A stretch of DNA of 46,599 nucleotides from CABMGU01 sp035292785. Lineage in GTDB: Archaea; Nanobdellota; Nanobdellia; Woesearchaeales; ARS49. Below the pieces are notes generated by a model, which ran no database searches, was not told where the DNA came from, and saw only the letters and a list, made by a program, of their open reading frames with translations. A program made the translations under genes and the position numbers. Below, piece after piece: positions 32,111-41,357 of the stretch; the stretch's first letter is position 1; each line of letters begins with the position of its first letter. The DNA lies in NCBI GenBank assembly GCA_035292785.1, contig DATDPK010000044.1, forward strand, positions 1 to 46,599. The letters are read 5' to 3'.

Positions 32111-34147
32111 ATGAATAAAAGAGGTCAAATTACAATATTCATCATAATAGGCATAGTCCTACTGCTAAGCGCAGCATTAGTCATATACTTCACAACAAGA
32201 GAAGTCACAGCGCCAATCAAACGAGCGGTGGCAGTGCCAGAAGACGTACAGCAAGTCTACGACTATGTAGTAACCTGCATAGACCAAATAACAAAAGACG
32301 GCCTTATAATTCTCGGAGCACAAGGAGGATACATCAACATACCGCCAATAATAGACAGAACACACACAGCATACATACCAAACGACCCAATGGGCGTATC
32401 AAAAACACCATTATGGTACTATGAAGGAGAAGACAGAACACCTCCAATAGACTTCATGACAAGAGAGCTTGCATTCTACATAAAACAACAACTGCCATCC
32501 TGCACAGGAAACTTTGAAGCATTCAAAGAACAATTTGACATAAGCGCATCAACAGATTTGCTTCCAATAATCACGCTGACAGAACAAGACGTGATAGTAG
32601 AAATCAAATGGACACTTGACATAGGAATAAGAGACAAAAGAATCAAGCTCGAAGAATTCGTCACAAGCTTCCCAGTAAAGCTCAAACAAATGTGGGAGCT
32701 TGCCGACAAGACAATGAAAGCAGAAAACAGCCAGGAATGGTTTGAAAACCTGACAATTGATTTGATGAGCGCAAACCAAAGAATACCAATGAGCGGAATG
32801 GAATTCAAATGCGGAACAAAAAGATGGCACATAACACAAGTCAAAGAAGAACTGCAAAACACATTATATTACAATTTACCATTAATACGAATAGACGACA
32901 CAAACTATCCAGCACCGCTTGAATCACTAAGAGTATACAACAACCTGAAAAGCCAGGCAGAAGACATCAGGGAAGACCTGATAGCAGAAAAACAGCCAGA
33001 CTGGCCGGAAAATCCTCCGCCAGATGTTTACGAAATGAACAGAATGAGAATAAATGTTGGCACTCCAGAAACAGAACTCAAGGCAGCATTCCAATACATC
33101 CCAGAATGGCCATTATTAATTAACGCGCAGCCAAACAGTGGAGGGACACTCAGCACAGCAAACATGAAAGGCGCAAGAAAATATCTGAGATTCCTATGCA
33201 TACAACAATGGCACTTTGCATACGACGTAATCTATCCAGTAAAAATGATGATAAAAGATGACGACGCATTCAACGGAGAAGGATACACATTCCAAATCGG
33301 CTTCCCAGTGATAATTGAGAATAATGAAGGAAGCAGAATATACTTCGGACTGCGCAGATTCCAATCAGCAGACATAGGAACACCATTCTGCAATATAGTA
33401 GGAACACAATCAGCAGATATACGAGTAACAGGATTTGTAGAAGGAAGCCCAGTAGCAGAAGAATTAGAAGGAGCAAACATAACATACAGATGTTTGAACC
33501 AAGAATGCAATCTCGGAAACACATTCAGCGACGGCTCAGGCAGCATAAGACTGAACACGTACCTGCCAGAAGGATGCAGCAACCCATTGTTAACAGCACA
33601 AAAAGAAGGATACCTGCCTGCAAGCCAGCACGCAACAAGCGACAAAGTAGACATAATGCTCACAAGACTCCAAAGAATGAATTACACAATAAAAGTCCAC
33701 CCATACATACCAGTAACCAAACAATGGCTGCCAACAACAAGCAAACTCACAAGAGACCAGCACGCAACAGTAAGCTTCAGCATACGCAAGCCAGCATACG
33801 ACCAATACAAAAGCTATCCAGCAAACGCAACAGCACTAACAGGAACTTACGGCGGATATGAAGACGTAGAAAAAGACGAACTTGACTTTGTCTACAACGA
33901 CGCACAATATGATGTTGATATACTTTTGTTGAAAGGAGACAAGATAATAGGCGGATACCACGCAGAAAACATCACGATATACTATGACCAAATAGTTGGA
34001 GCAAGCAAAGCAACATTCAATGTCGTAGAATGGAGAGGCGCGCTTGACACAGGATTTGACCCAACAGAAATGTTCACGTACTTGTACGAAGACGGATTGT
34101 ATGATGGAGTACCCTATCAAACAGTATTGAGGCCCACTTTCACATGA
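32111..34147 (+). CDS. KRGQIT-anchored surface protein, copy 2 (678 aa)
   Basis: The start is ATG 32111 (MNKRGQITIFIIIG), with GAGGT about 6 nt before it; the TTG two codons earlier is rejected. Membrane helix 10-28. The ectodomain repeats the landmarks of the 24454 protein in the same order: YDYVVTCIDQITKDGLIILGAQGGYI, HFAYDVIYPVKMMI, NGEGYTFQIGF, YRCLNQECNLGNTFSDGSGSIRL, EGYLPASQ, and IMLTRLQRMNYTIKVHPY. Overall identity looks low, so the duplication is old. The C-terminal part is shorter and has fewer cysteines. Its stop overlaps the start of the giant gene (ATGA at 34144). No catalytic motif. Confidence 0.75.
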   Translation: MNKRGQITIFIIIGIVLLLSAALVIYFTTREVTAPIKRAVAVPEDVQQVYDYVVTCIDQITKDGLIILGAQGGYINIPPIIDRTHTAYIPNDPMGVSKTPLWYYEGEDRTPPIDFMTRELAFYIKQQLPSCTGNFEAFKEQFDISASTDLLPIITLTEQDVIVEIKWTLDIGIRDKRIKLEEFVTSFPVKLKQMWELADKTMKAENSQEWFENLTIDLMSANQRIPMSGMEFKCGTKRWHITQVKEELQNTLYYNLPLIRIDDTNYPAPLESLRVYNNLKSQAEDIREDLIAEKQPDWPENPPPDVYEMNRMRINVGTPETELKAAFQYIPEWPLLINAQPNSGGTLSTANMKGARKYLRFLCIQQWHFAYDVIYPVKMMIKDDDAFNGEGYTFQIGFPVIIENNEGSRIYFGLRRFQSADIGTPFCNIVGTQSADIRVTGFVEGSPVAEELEGANITYRCLNQECNLGNTFSDGSGSIRLNTYLPEGCSNPLLTAQKEGYLPASQHATSDKVDIMLTRLQRMNYTIKVHPYIPVTKQWLPTTSKLTRDQHATVSFSIRKPAYDQYKSYPANATALTGTYGGYEDVEKDELDFVYNDAQYDVDILLLKGDKIIGGYHAENITIYYDQIVGASKATFNVVEWRGALDTGFDPTEMFTYLYEDGLYDGVPYQTVLRPTFT

Positions 34148-37100
34148 AAAAAGCAATAATGATGATGTGGCTTATCGTAATGCTTCCAATAGTCCAATCC
34201 ATAGAATTGCAGGATGCAGAAGAACAAACTACAGGAATGTTTGTCAATGCACAAATACCACGATATCCACGCTCAACAAAAATAGACATACCAGGAAAAA
34301 CACTGCCGAACTCAACAGTAGAAATAATCATTAACGGAATTACGGCAAGAAGAGATACAATTGCCGGCGAAACTTTCCTGTTCAGAAACGTTCAATTACA
34401 GGCGGATAATACAATTGTTGTGAAAGCAGTTTCTTCTTCTGGCGAAACAGCAGAACAGACATACCAGGCAACAGTTGACAGCGAGCCCCCACGAATGAAC
34501 ATCACGCTTCCTGCATTTGTGATGAGCCCTGCTGCAACAGCAAGAGTGACTGTTTCAGAGCCAGTAAACCTGACAGTCAATCTACAAAGCCAAAGAGCAG
34601 CGCCCAGCAAAGTTATAGGATTAAAGCAAACAAATGTGGACGCAAACGAAGTAGAAATAGAATGGACGGCAAGCCTGGAAACAGACCTGATGCAATACGC
34701 TGTTTACAGAGACAACAAAAGAATAGCAATTGTCACGCGAAATAATTACAGAGATTTCACAACAGCAGGAGGAACAACATACAACTACCAAGTCACGGCA
34801 ATAAACACTGCCTGCGTTGAAAGCGAAAAATCAAACATACTGACAGTCACAACACCATCAGGAGGAGCAGGGCAAACAGCTGAAGAAGTTGAGCTAACCT
34901 GCCAGAAAGAAAAAGAGCAGGAACTGCAGGCAGGCACAACAGACGTGCCAATACAGCTCAATGTCGGCTCAAACTTAGTTGATTTCACAGCAACAGACAA
35001 AGCAGGATTTTCAACAATAGTTGAAGAAAGCATAACATACGACACAGGACCTCCGCAATTCATTGAGCACAATCTTGACAAGATATCACCAACATACCAG
35101 CCAACAGTGAAGATAAGAGGAAAAATATCAGAACCAGGAGCAATAACAGTTTACGTAAACAACGAAGCAGTAAGAACAAGGCCGACAAATGAAGACGGCT
35201 CTTTTGAAATAGAAATAAACTTGAGAAGAACAGAAGGATTCTCGCCAAGGGCACTGAACGCAACACTGCAAACAGGAGTGGCGTGGACAAACCAAGTCAA
35301 ACTTGAAGCAATAGACATAGCAGGACAAAAAACAACAACACCAGAATACAGAGTAGAATACGCATTATGCGGATACGGCAACTGGATAGACGTACAATTC
35401 ACAAACCCAATGCCGGATATGTTGACTCCGAGACTATTGATAGAAGGAATACAGCAAATAGGAGTAGCATTCAACTATAGTTATAGGGGAACAGCGCAAG
35501 CAGTCATAAACCCAGGCACAGTAAGAGTAAAACCATTAATGCTCAGCCCAGAACTGGCTGACGAATATGACAACGGACGAGTTCTTGTGTCAGCACCGCC
35601 AGTAAGAGCTCAAAGAGCACGACAACCCTCAGGAGCAGGATACATACAAGTCAATTTTAACCCAATACCAAACCCCTGGGAGCTACCCGAAAGAAACAGG
35701 CCACCAGAAACAATGCCCTCAAACGCAACAATGTATGAAATGGAAGAACGCATTTCAGAACACAGGGAAGGAGACTGCTTGCTGCCAGGATTTGGATGCA
35801 TGAGATTATTCCTGGAATTGGAAATACCATTCCAACAAATATCCAAAAAACAAACATATGATCCTACAGTGCAGAGAACAATAGAACAAGACGTCACTGA
35901 AAACCTCGTGCAAAAAAGCTGCATAACATTTGAAGTAGGAATAGACAGAAGAATACCGCCAAGATACATACCAGAAAGATTCCTCCAGGAATTCTCAGAA
36001 ACACTTGGAGCTGTGATAGAAGGAATAGATGCAGTGCTTGAGCCGGTCAGGACAATAGGACAATACTTGTTTTACAGCTGTATGGCAGGAACAGTACTAA
36101 TGATAATTCCGATTGCTCTTGAAAAATGGAGCTGCGATTACACTGCAGCAGCAGGAGCAATAGAAAAAGGCGGATTTGACATGAATGTAGCGGCAATAGG
36201 CCAGTGCGACTTGGCATACCCTGGAGATAACAAGCAAAAATCAAGAGACAACTGCAACTCCTGCGCACAAGCAAAATGGAACAGGAAAAAATACAATGAC
36301 TTCTACTCGCAAATATGCGACAGAGTAATGTGCCCAGCAGTACCATCATTACAATATTACCTGAAAACAAAAGGACAGCAAAAATTAACAGATGTGCCGA
36401 TAGAAATACCTGGCGCAACCATTAAACCACAATTCGGACCAGACTGCGCAAAATGGGTGCAGGAAAAAAGAGGAGGAACTGTTAACACACAAGGCAAATC
36501 ACCAAGCATGTTCTTCACTTCAAGCGAAATACAGGAAATATACCAAAACTGGCTGAAACACCAAGGCGATACTGTTGGAGAGAAATCCTCATCAGGCGGA
36601 GTTAATTGTGCATACAACCATCCTGCAACAGCAGAATGCTGCGGATATGAGTATATGAGAGAATGGAGCTCAGGATGCGGAGTAAGCTGGCCATTAGACA
36701 CATTCGACGAAATACAAGAAAGCACCTGCCTGAGCGCACAAAAATCAAACCAAAACTCAATCACCGGACTAAAAGACGCAAAAGTACAGTGCAATAACTT
36801 GTTCAACGCGCTCGGCGGATTCTGCACACCAGAAGGCACGCAACCAATAGAACCAAGAAGAGTTACAAAATTTGGAGACGCGAAAGCAGAATCATTGGGC
36901 CTTAACAAAATGGGCGCAGAAAGCATAATGTACCTGTTCATAATACCGCAAACAACTGGCAGGACACAAACAGCAGGAGAATACGACTTCAACTTAGGAT
37001 ACGTCTACGAGCAAATAACAGCAAGCGCATCAAACAAGCCAACAGGAACTGGAGGAATAATAAACTCAAACAGGGCGTGGAATGAACTGGACGGCGGCAA

Positions 37101-40100
37101 AGCTGTAGCCGACTATTTCAAACCGGCAAACATAGACTTGTACTATCAAAATAAACTGGACCAGTCATTTTACAACGGATTTGCAGCATTCCTCTGCGAA
37201 AAAGCAGGAAGAACAGAAACAAACTGCGTAGTCGGCAAAACAGTATATGACGACGTAATGGCAGTAATCGGAACACCAGACCAGGAATACATAATAAAGC
37301 CAAACTCAGGAATCATAAACGCAGTAAGATGTTTGTGCTTCCCAACAACAATAGCATTCCTCCAGCAAGCGAAAAACATAATGCAGGCACTGCAAAACTG
37401 CGTCAACACAATACTGCTGACAGGAGACGGAAACACAGGAATATGCCAGGCAGCACTATCAGAATACGGCTGCGATTTATTCTACGAAGCACTTGCCTGC
37501 TTCACACAAAAATTCGCAACACCAACCCCAGGAGCAAGGTTGAATTTGGGAACAGATACAGACATCATTGGAGTGCTGACAAGCGCAGGAACAGACCTTG
37601 CCCGCTCAGTAGAAGGAAGATACGGAGAGACTGGAACATACAACGCAGTATTCATACAAAAGAAATTAGTCCACGCAGTATGCATGTGGGCGTTTACAGG
37701 AACCTGGGAGTTTGACGTATCAGCAATGTTCGACCAATCAGTAGAAAGCACGCCAACAGCAAGCTACGGACTAATGTACCCGTGCAACAGGCGCTTTGTA
37801 AGCTTTAACCCAGCAACAACACCAAGCGGGCTAACAACCTGGGTATACCACTTTGGAGTTGGCCTTTCAGCAGGAGCAAACGTTGATTTACAATTAAAGC
37901 TAAAATGCAGTACAGGCAGGTGCAACCCAGCAGAAGGATACGCAAATGGAGAATGCGACTGCAGCAGAATAGGGGAAAGAACAATAACAATCTTACCAGA
38001 CAACATACCAGCAACACTGAGCAGAGGACAAATATTGAACGAAGAAGTATTCTACACAGTACAAGGCTCGCTGGGAGAAGGAAACGTAAGATACGACAAA
38101 GCGATATTGACATACAAATGGGAAGACCAAGGAAGACAACAAGAAGAATCAGTCGAATGCAATATAGGACAAACAGGCGGAGGCGGAGGAATGCCGGCAT
38201 TCTGCAGGTTTGACCCACCAACAATGACGTTCAGATGCCAATACGGAGAAAGCTCAACAGGAATAAGATTCCTCGGAGCAACAGTTGATGCACCGCACAA
38301 AATACCGCAACCGGTATTTGCGCTAGACGAACCATTGAATATTGCGCTTAACGTCAGACAAAGCTTCCCAACACCAGTAGAACAGAAAAATATCAAACAC
38401 TTGCAGTATGAAATACAGAATTCAGCAGGGCAAGTAGTTGAGAAAAGCGCGTCATACAAACAATTGAGAACAGATGGAGACTACAGCGTGAACATTAATA
38501 CGATATTGGACCCTAAGGCGATGGTAAAAGAAGCGTGGTTCAGGCCGGGGGCTGGAGCAGCACAAGGCTACCAGACAAGGACGTGGAGTTCATTGCAGTC
38601 GAGCATTGCAGCGCCGGGAGATGGAGGGCTGATAAATAATGTAAGAATACTTGACAAGAACGGAAATGTAATCAATACACCCTACTCGATGATACTTGAA
38701 TTTGAAAACAGGGCAGGAACAGAAACTTGGAAGATATACGGCGCAAGCGGAACAGCAGGACTAACAGTCGACCCATCAGCAGGGCTGAGCGGAAAAGGAG
38801 CACAACTGCCAAGCGCAGAAGGAATAATGAGCGGAACAACAACCACGATTAATTACGGCGGCAGGCCAGCAGTTGGAGTGGTTGTGCCAAGCGCAGGACC
38901 AGCAGGAGCAGCAAGAGAATACTTTGAGGGAAGCATAATAATACAACTCAGCAGGTCGCCGGTAGGGCTTGCGATAAACGAGAAAAGACAAGTGCTGATT
39001 GTATTCCAAGCACCAACAGCCGTAAGAGGTGTGTGCAGCGACCCGACATCAAAAACACAGCCGCAAAGATTCACGGCAGCATTTACGTCATACGACTCTG
39101 ACAATTACGGCCAAGTCACAGACCAAATAAGCATAGACCCATTAACAGGACAAGATGCAGTAGTAAGGCAGGAGTTCTTTGCAGTATGCGCAAATGCAAA
39201 TGAACTAACACAATTAGAACAAAGAGCAGGCGGACAAATACCTGCAACATCATTTGCGGCAGAGCTAAGACAATTGCTGAAGGATGCGCTGGTTAAAGAA
39301 GACAAGCACTTGCAACAATTGCAGCAATATACGATAACAGACAGGACAAATCCGCAATACAAGGAAGTTGTTGATTCAGGAGTCCACGCAAATCTAGGCG
39401 TGGAAATACAAAAATTAATCACGACAGAACAAGACTTGCAGACAAGCTTACTGCCATACATACAGCAGACGCAGCCGCAAACACCAAGAGCAAACCAACT
39501 TGCAACAATAAACAACAGCATATCACTTGCGCTCAAAACAATCGGAGACAAAAGCGTAGAAATATCAAATACGAGAAATGATCCGACAATAAGAGGTGCG
39601 GTAAATGAGATTGTTGCAGTTCTTAACACATTAAATGGCGCAAAACGAACAATAATTCAAAACTTGGAAACAGAATTGGGAGTGCCGGCAAGTGCGCCAA
39701 TTCCTGTTCCTGGTGAATGCAACGTGCCAGCTGACTGCACTGCTAAATATGGCCCAGCCGTGCCTGGGTTGGCTTACATATGCACTGATGAGCTTTGCCA
39801 ATCTACGCCAATTCCTGTTCCTGGTGAATGCAACGTGCCAGCTGACTGCACTGCTAAATATGGCCCGGCCGCGCCTGGGTTGGCTTACATATGCACTGAT
39901 GAGCTTTGCCAATCGGCGCCAACATTCTCGCTGGAAAAGAAAATCCTTAATGACGCAAAATTGGGACTATCGTACAATCAATTGATACAAATAACAGGAG
40001 GACAAATACCAATGACCTGCACTGCACAAAATCTGCCACCTGGCTTAAGCATTAAAGCAGAGTCTATCGTTATTGGCTGGTATTGCATAATAAGCGGAAC

Positions 40101-40314
40101 GCCAACAGGGGAAAAAGGGGCGTATCCAATGAGGGTGACAGTCACAGACAGCACAGGCAAGACCGCAAGTGAGGAATACCAATTACCCGTGATATTGTCC
40201 CAATGCGCACAACAAAATGGAGACTGTGCAACAGTATCCGAATGCCGTAGCGCTGGAGGAAGAGCGGGACAAAGGCTTGACTGCTCACAAGATCAAATCT
40301 GCTGCTTGCAATGA
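34144..40314 (+). CDS. Giant secreted Cys-rich protein, module copy 2 (2056 aa)
   Basis: Signal peptide (MKKAIMMMWLIVMLPIVQS). Order of parts: Ig-like domain (about 30-120), fibronectin type III domain (about 155-240, APSKVIGLKQTNVDANEVEIEWTAS), a second Ig-like region (310-410), then long Cys-rich helical regions. A hydrophobic helix lies at 640-662 (YLFYSCMAGTVLMIIPIALEKW), and RCLCFPTTIAFLQQAKNIMQ is near 1061, matching CLCLP in the 1056-aa protein. Beta domains continue to about 1750, followed by a coiled-coil-like stretch. Then come two 37-residue Cys repeats (1851-1924), a putative-Ig (He_PIG) domain (about 1930-2015, LPPGLSI, ISGTPTGEKG) and a six-Cys tail ending QICCLQ. It once overlapped the 41354 gene; a toxin-antitoxin insertion now separates them. 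Function unknown. Confidence 0.75.
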   Translation: MKKAIMMMWLIVMLPIVQSIELQDAEEQTTGMFVNAQIPRYPRSTKIDIPGKTLPNSTVEIIINGITARRDTIAGETFLFRNVQLQADNTIVVKAVSSSGETAEQTYQATVDSEPPRMNITLPAFVMSPAATARVTVSEPVNLTVNLQSQRAAPSKVIGLKQTNVDANEVEIEWTASLETDLMQYAVYRDNKRIAIVTRNNYRDFTTAGGTTYNYQVTAINTACVESEKSNILTVTTPSGGAGQTAEEVELTCQKEKEQELQAGTTDVPIQLNVGSNLVDFTATDKAGFSTIVEESITYDTGPPQFIEHNLDKISPTYQPTVKIRGKISEPGAITVYVNNEAVRTRPTNEDGSFEIEINLRRTEGFSPRALNATLQTGVAWTNQVKLEAIDIAGQKTTTPEYRVEYALCGYGNWIDVQFTNPMPDMLTPRLLIEGIQQIGVAFNYSYRGTAQAVINPGTVRVKPLMLSPELADEYDNGRVLVSAPPVRAQRARQPSGAGYIQVNFNPIPNPWELPERNRPPETMPSNATMYEMEERISEHREGDCLLPGFGCMRLFLELEIPFQQISKKQTYDPTVQRTIEQDVTENLVQKSCITFEVGIDRRIPPRYIPERFLQEFSETLGAVIEGIDAVLEPVRTIGQYLFYSCMAGTVLMIIPIALEKWSCDYTAAAGAIEKGGFDMNVAAIGQCDLAYPGDNKQKSRDNCNSCAQAKWNRKKYNDFYSQICDRVMCPAVPSLQYYLKTKGQQKLTDVPIEIPGATIKPQFGPDCAKWVQEKRGGTVNTQGKSPSMFFTSSEIQEIYQNWLKHQGDTVGEKSSSGGVNCAYNHPATAECCGYEYMREWSSGCGVSWPLDTFDEIQESTCLSAQKSNQNSITGLKDAKVQCNNLFNALGGFCTPEGTQPIEPRRVTKFGDAKAESLGLNKMGAESIMYLFIIPQTTGRTQTAGEYDFNLGYVYEQITASASNKPTGTGGIINSNRAWNELDGGKAVADYFKPANIDLYYQNKLDQSFYNGFAAFLCEKAGRTETNCVVGKTVYDDVMAVIGTPDQEYIIKPNSGIINAVRCLCFPTTIAFLQQAKNIMQALQNCVNTILLTGDGNTGICQAALSEYGCDLFYEALACFTQKFATPTPGARLNLGTDTDIIGVLTSAGTDLARSVEGRYGETGTYNAVFIQKKLVHAVCMWAFTGTWEFDVSAMFDQSVESTPTASYGLMYPCNRRFVSFNPATTPSGLTTWVYHFGVGLSAGANVDLQLKLKCSTGRCNPAEGYANGECDCSRIGERTITILPDNIPATLSRGQILNEEVFYTVQGSLGEGNVRYDKAILTYKWEDQGRQQEESVECNIGQTGGGGGMPAFCRFDPPTMTFRCQYGESSTGIRFLGATVDAPHKIPQPVFALDEPLNIALNVRQSFPTPVEQKNIKHLQYEIQNSAGQVVEKSASYKQLRTDGDYSVNINTILDPKAMVKEAWFRPGAGAAQGYQTRTWSSLQSSIAAPGDGGLINNVRILDKNGNVINTPYSMILEFENRAGTETWKIYGASGTAGLTVDPSAGLSGKGAQLPSAEGIMSGTTTTINYGGRPAVGVVVPSAGPAGAAREYFEGSIIIQLSRSPVGLAINEKRQVLIVFQAPTAVRGVCSDPTSKTQPQRFTAAFTSYDSDNYGQVTDQISIDPLTGQDAVVRQEFFAVCANANELTQLEQRAGGQIPATSFAAELRQLLKDALVKEDKHLQQLQQYTITDRTNPQYKEVVDSGVHANLGVEIQKLITTEQDLQTSLLPYIQQTQPQTPRANQLATINNSISLALKTIGDKSVEISNTRNDPTIRGAVNEIVAVLNTLNGAKRTIIQNLETELGVPASAPIPVPGECNVPADCTAKYGPAVPGLAYICTDELCQSTPIPVPGECNVPADCTAKYGPAAPGLAYICTDELCQSAPTFSLEKKILNDAKLGLSYNQLIQITGGQIPMTCTAQNLPPGLSIKAESIVIGWYCIISGTPTGEKGAYPMRVTVTDSTGKTASEEYQLPVILSQCAQQNGDCATVSECRSAGGRAGQRLDCSQDQICCLQ
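39695..39916 (+). repeat. Two tandem 111-bp repeats in the giant gene
   Basis: Units 39695-39805 and 39806-39916 encode 37-residue copies opening PIPVPGECNVPADC and closing ICTDELCQS. They differ at only a few bases (for example CCAGCCGTG versus CCGGCCGCG), so the duplication is recent. Their codons (CCT, GGT, GCT) are more T-ending than those of the surrounding gene, as if the unit came from elsewhere. Confidence 0.85.
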
Positions 40315-40352
40315 AAACATTTAATCACAACACTCGACAAAGCGTGGCATAA
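40311..40352 (+). pseudogene. Ghost 5' end of the 41354 membrane-protein gene
   Basis: Right at the stop of the giant gene an ATGA is followed by codons that, after removing one T from a run of three (40318-40323 region), would read MKT-LITTLDKAW. This matches MTLITTLDKAW at the start of the intact gene at 41354. The frame is now broken and ends after 13 codons. It marks where that gene began before the MNT/HEPN pair came in. Confidence 0.7.
40324..40347 (+). repeat. Left copy of 24-bp direct repeat flanking the MNT/HEPN module
   Basis: The 24 bases beginning ATCACAACACTCGAC and ending AAAGCGTGG occur without mismatch again at 41363-41386, inside the start of the membrane gene. The two copies bracket the toxin-antitoxin pair. 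Confidence 0.85.
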
Positions 40353-40366
40353 CTGAAATCGAAAGC

Positions 40367-40385
40367 TTTAAATATCAATTGATAT
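40367..40385 (+). promoter_or_regulatory. Promoter and palindromic operator of the MNT/HEPN pair
   Basis: TTTAAA (40367-40372) is about 29 nt before the ATG at 40399. It touches a perfect 14-bp palindrome, ATATCAATTGATAT (40372-40385), that lies between the box and the start. The winged-helix part of the first gene is the obvious candidate to bind it. Confidence 0.55.
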
Positions 40386-40398
40386 CTTAAGTTATCAA

Positions 40399-40929
40399 AT
40401 GAAAACAATGGCTATCATCGATAGGATAAAGGAGTATTTTTTCGTGAATCCAACGGCAAAACTTCGCGTACGGCAGATTGAAAGAGAAATAAAAGTACCC
40501 CTTCCTTCTGCAATACGATACGCCAAAGAACTGGAAAAGCAAGGCATACTCAAAAGCACCATTGTAGCAGGGGTAAAACTCTATTCTGCAGACAGAACAT
40601 CAAAAACATTCCTCATTGAAAAAAAGCTGTTTAACATAAAATCACTGTTTTCATCAGGCCTTGTTGAATTTCTCGTCAACAAATACAGCAATGCAGCCAT
40701 TGCAGTATTCGGTTCATACGCCAAAGGGGAAGACATAGAAAAAAGCGACATAGACCTGTATATTGAAATGCAAAAAAAAGAAATAAACCTGGAACGATTC
40801 GAAAAAGAGCTAAAAAGAAAAATACAGCTATTCATTTACAAAAAAATTACTGATGTGGAAAACAAAGAACTTGCAAACAACATACTCAACGGCATAACAC
40901 TAAACGGATTCATCGAGGTATATAGATGA
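40399..40929 (+). CDS. MNT-type nucleotidyltransferase antitoxin with N-terminal winged helix
   Basis: The 176-residue protein joins a winged-helix DNA-binding domain (1-65, KLRVRQIEREIKVPLPSAIRYAKELEKQGIL) to a minimal nucleotidyltransferase domain. That domain has the signature FGSYAKGEDIEKSDIDLYIE (104-123), in which the G-S pair and D117/D119 are the nucleotide- and metal-binding residues. MNT proteins neutralise their HEPN partner, in studied cases by adding AMP to it. The fused HTH suggests it also represses its own promoter. The ATG at 40399 is used; a second Met three codons later is possible. It overlaps the HEPN gene by ATGA. Confidence 0.88.
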   Translation: MKTMAIIDRIKEYFFVNPTAKLRVRQIEREIKVPLPSAIRYAKELEKQGILKSTIVAGVKLYSADRTSKTFLIEKKLFNIKSLFSSGLVEFLVNKYSNAAIAVFGSYAKGEDIEKSDIDLYIEMQKKEINLERFEKELKRKIQLFIYKKITDVENKELANNILNGITLNGFIEVYR

Positions 40930-41357
40930 AAGCCAGCACGTGGGAAGAATGCATTGACCTTAACTCTTCCTTAGAAATCAGCCCTGACAAACCAAAAGCA
41001 AGATCACTGATAGATACAGCACAAGGAAGAATAGAATACCTTAAAGAACACACAATCAAGCAGGAAAATGCAAATTACATATTTGAAGGATATTATTCAT
41101 CCGCACTGGAGCAAATTCACGCACTCCTATTATTGCACGGATTCAAATCTGACAATCATATATGTCTGGGCTTCTATCTGCGCGACAACCTAAAAAAAGA
41201 AGACCTGTTCAGAATATTTGACGACTGCCGATTCAAAAGAAACTCCCTTGTCTATTATGGAAGAAAGATGGATTTTGAAACTGCAAAAGAAACAATTAAA
41301 AGATGCATCAAATTAATGGAGGAATTAAGTATGTTATTAAATAATGCCCTAAAATGA
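40926..41357 (+). CDS. HEPN-domain toxin
   Basis: The 143-residue all-helical protein has the HEPN layout. The family RNase motif R-x4-6-H sits in the last conserved helix; here it reads RNSLVYYG (R105, N106, Y110-Y111), with Tyr where His is expected. The partner MNT gene precedes it, as in MNT-HEPN toxin-antitoxin pairs. Loss of the His may mean a weaker or different activity, or that Tyr is the residue modified by the MNT partner. Its TGA forms an ATGA overlap with the membrane gene 41354, although that gene belongs to another functional group. Confidence 0.82.
   Translation: MKASTWEECIDLNSSLEISPDKPKARSLIDTAQGRIEYLKEHTIKQENANYIFEGYYSSALEQIHALLLLHGFKSDNHICLGFYLRDNLKKEDLFRIFDDCRFKRNSLVYYGRKMDFETAKETIKRCIKLMEELSMLLNNALK

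Noticed and set aside
39695..39916. CRISPR-like repeat
   Set aside because: The repeats are directly adjacent, 111 bp long and in frame within a gene; no spacers.
40315..40398. Transposon or integrase remnant at the MNT/HEPN insertion
   Set aside because: No transposase, terminal inverted repeat or tRNA attachment site is visible; only the 24-bp duplication supports insertion.
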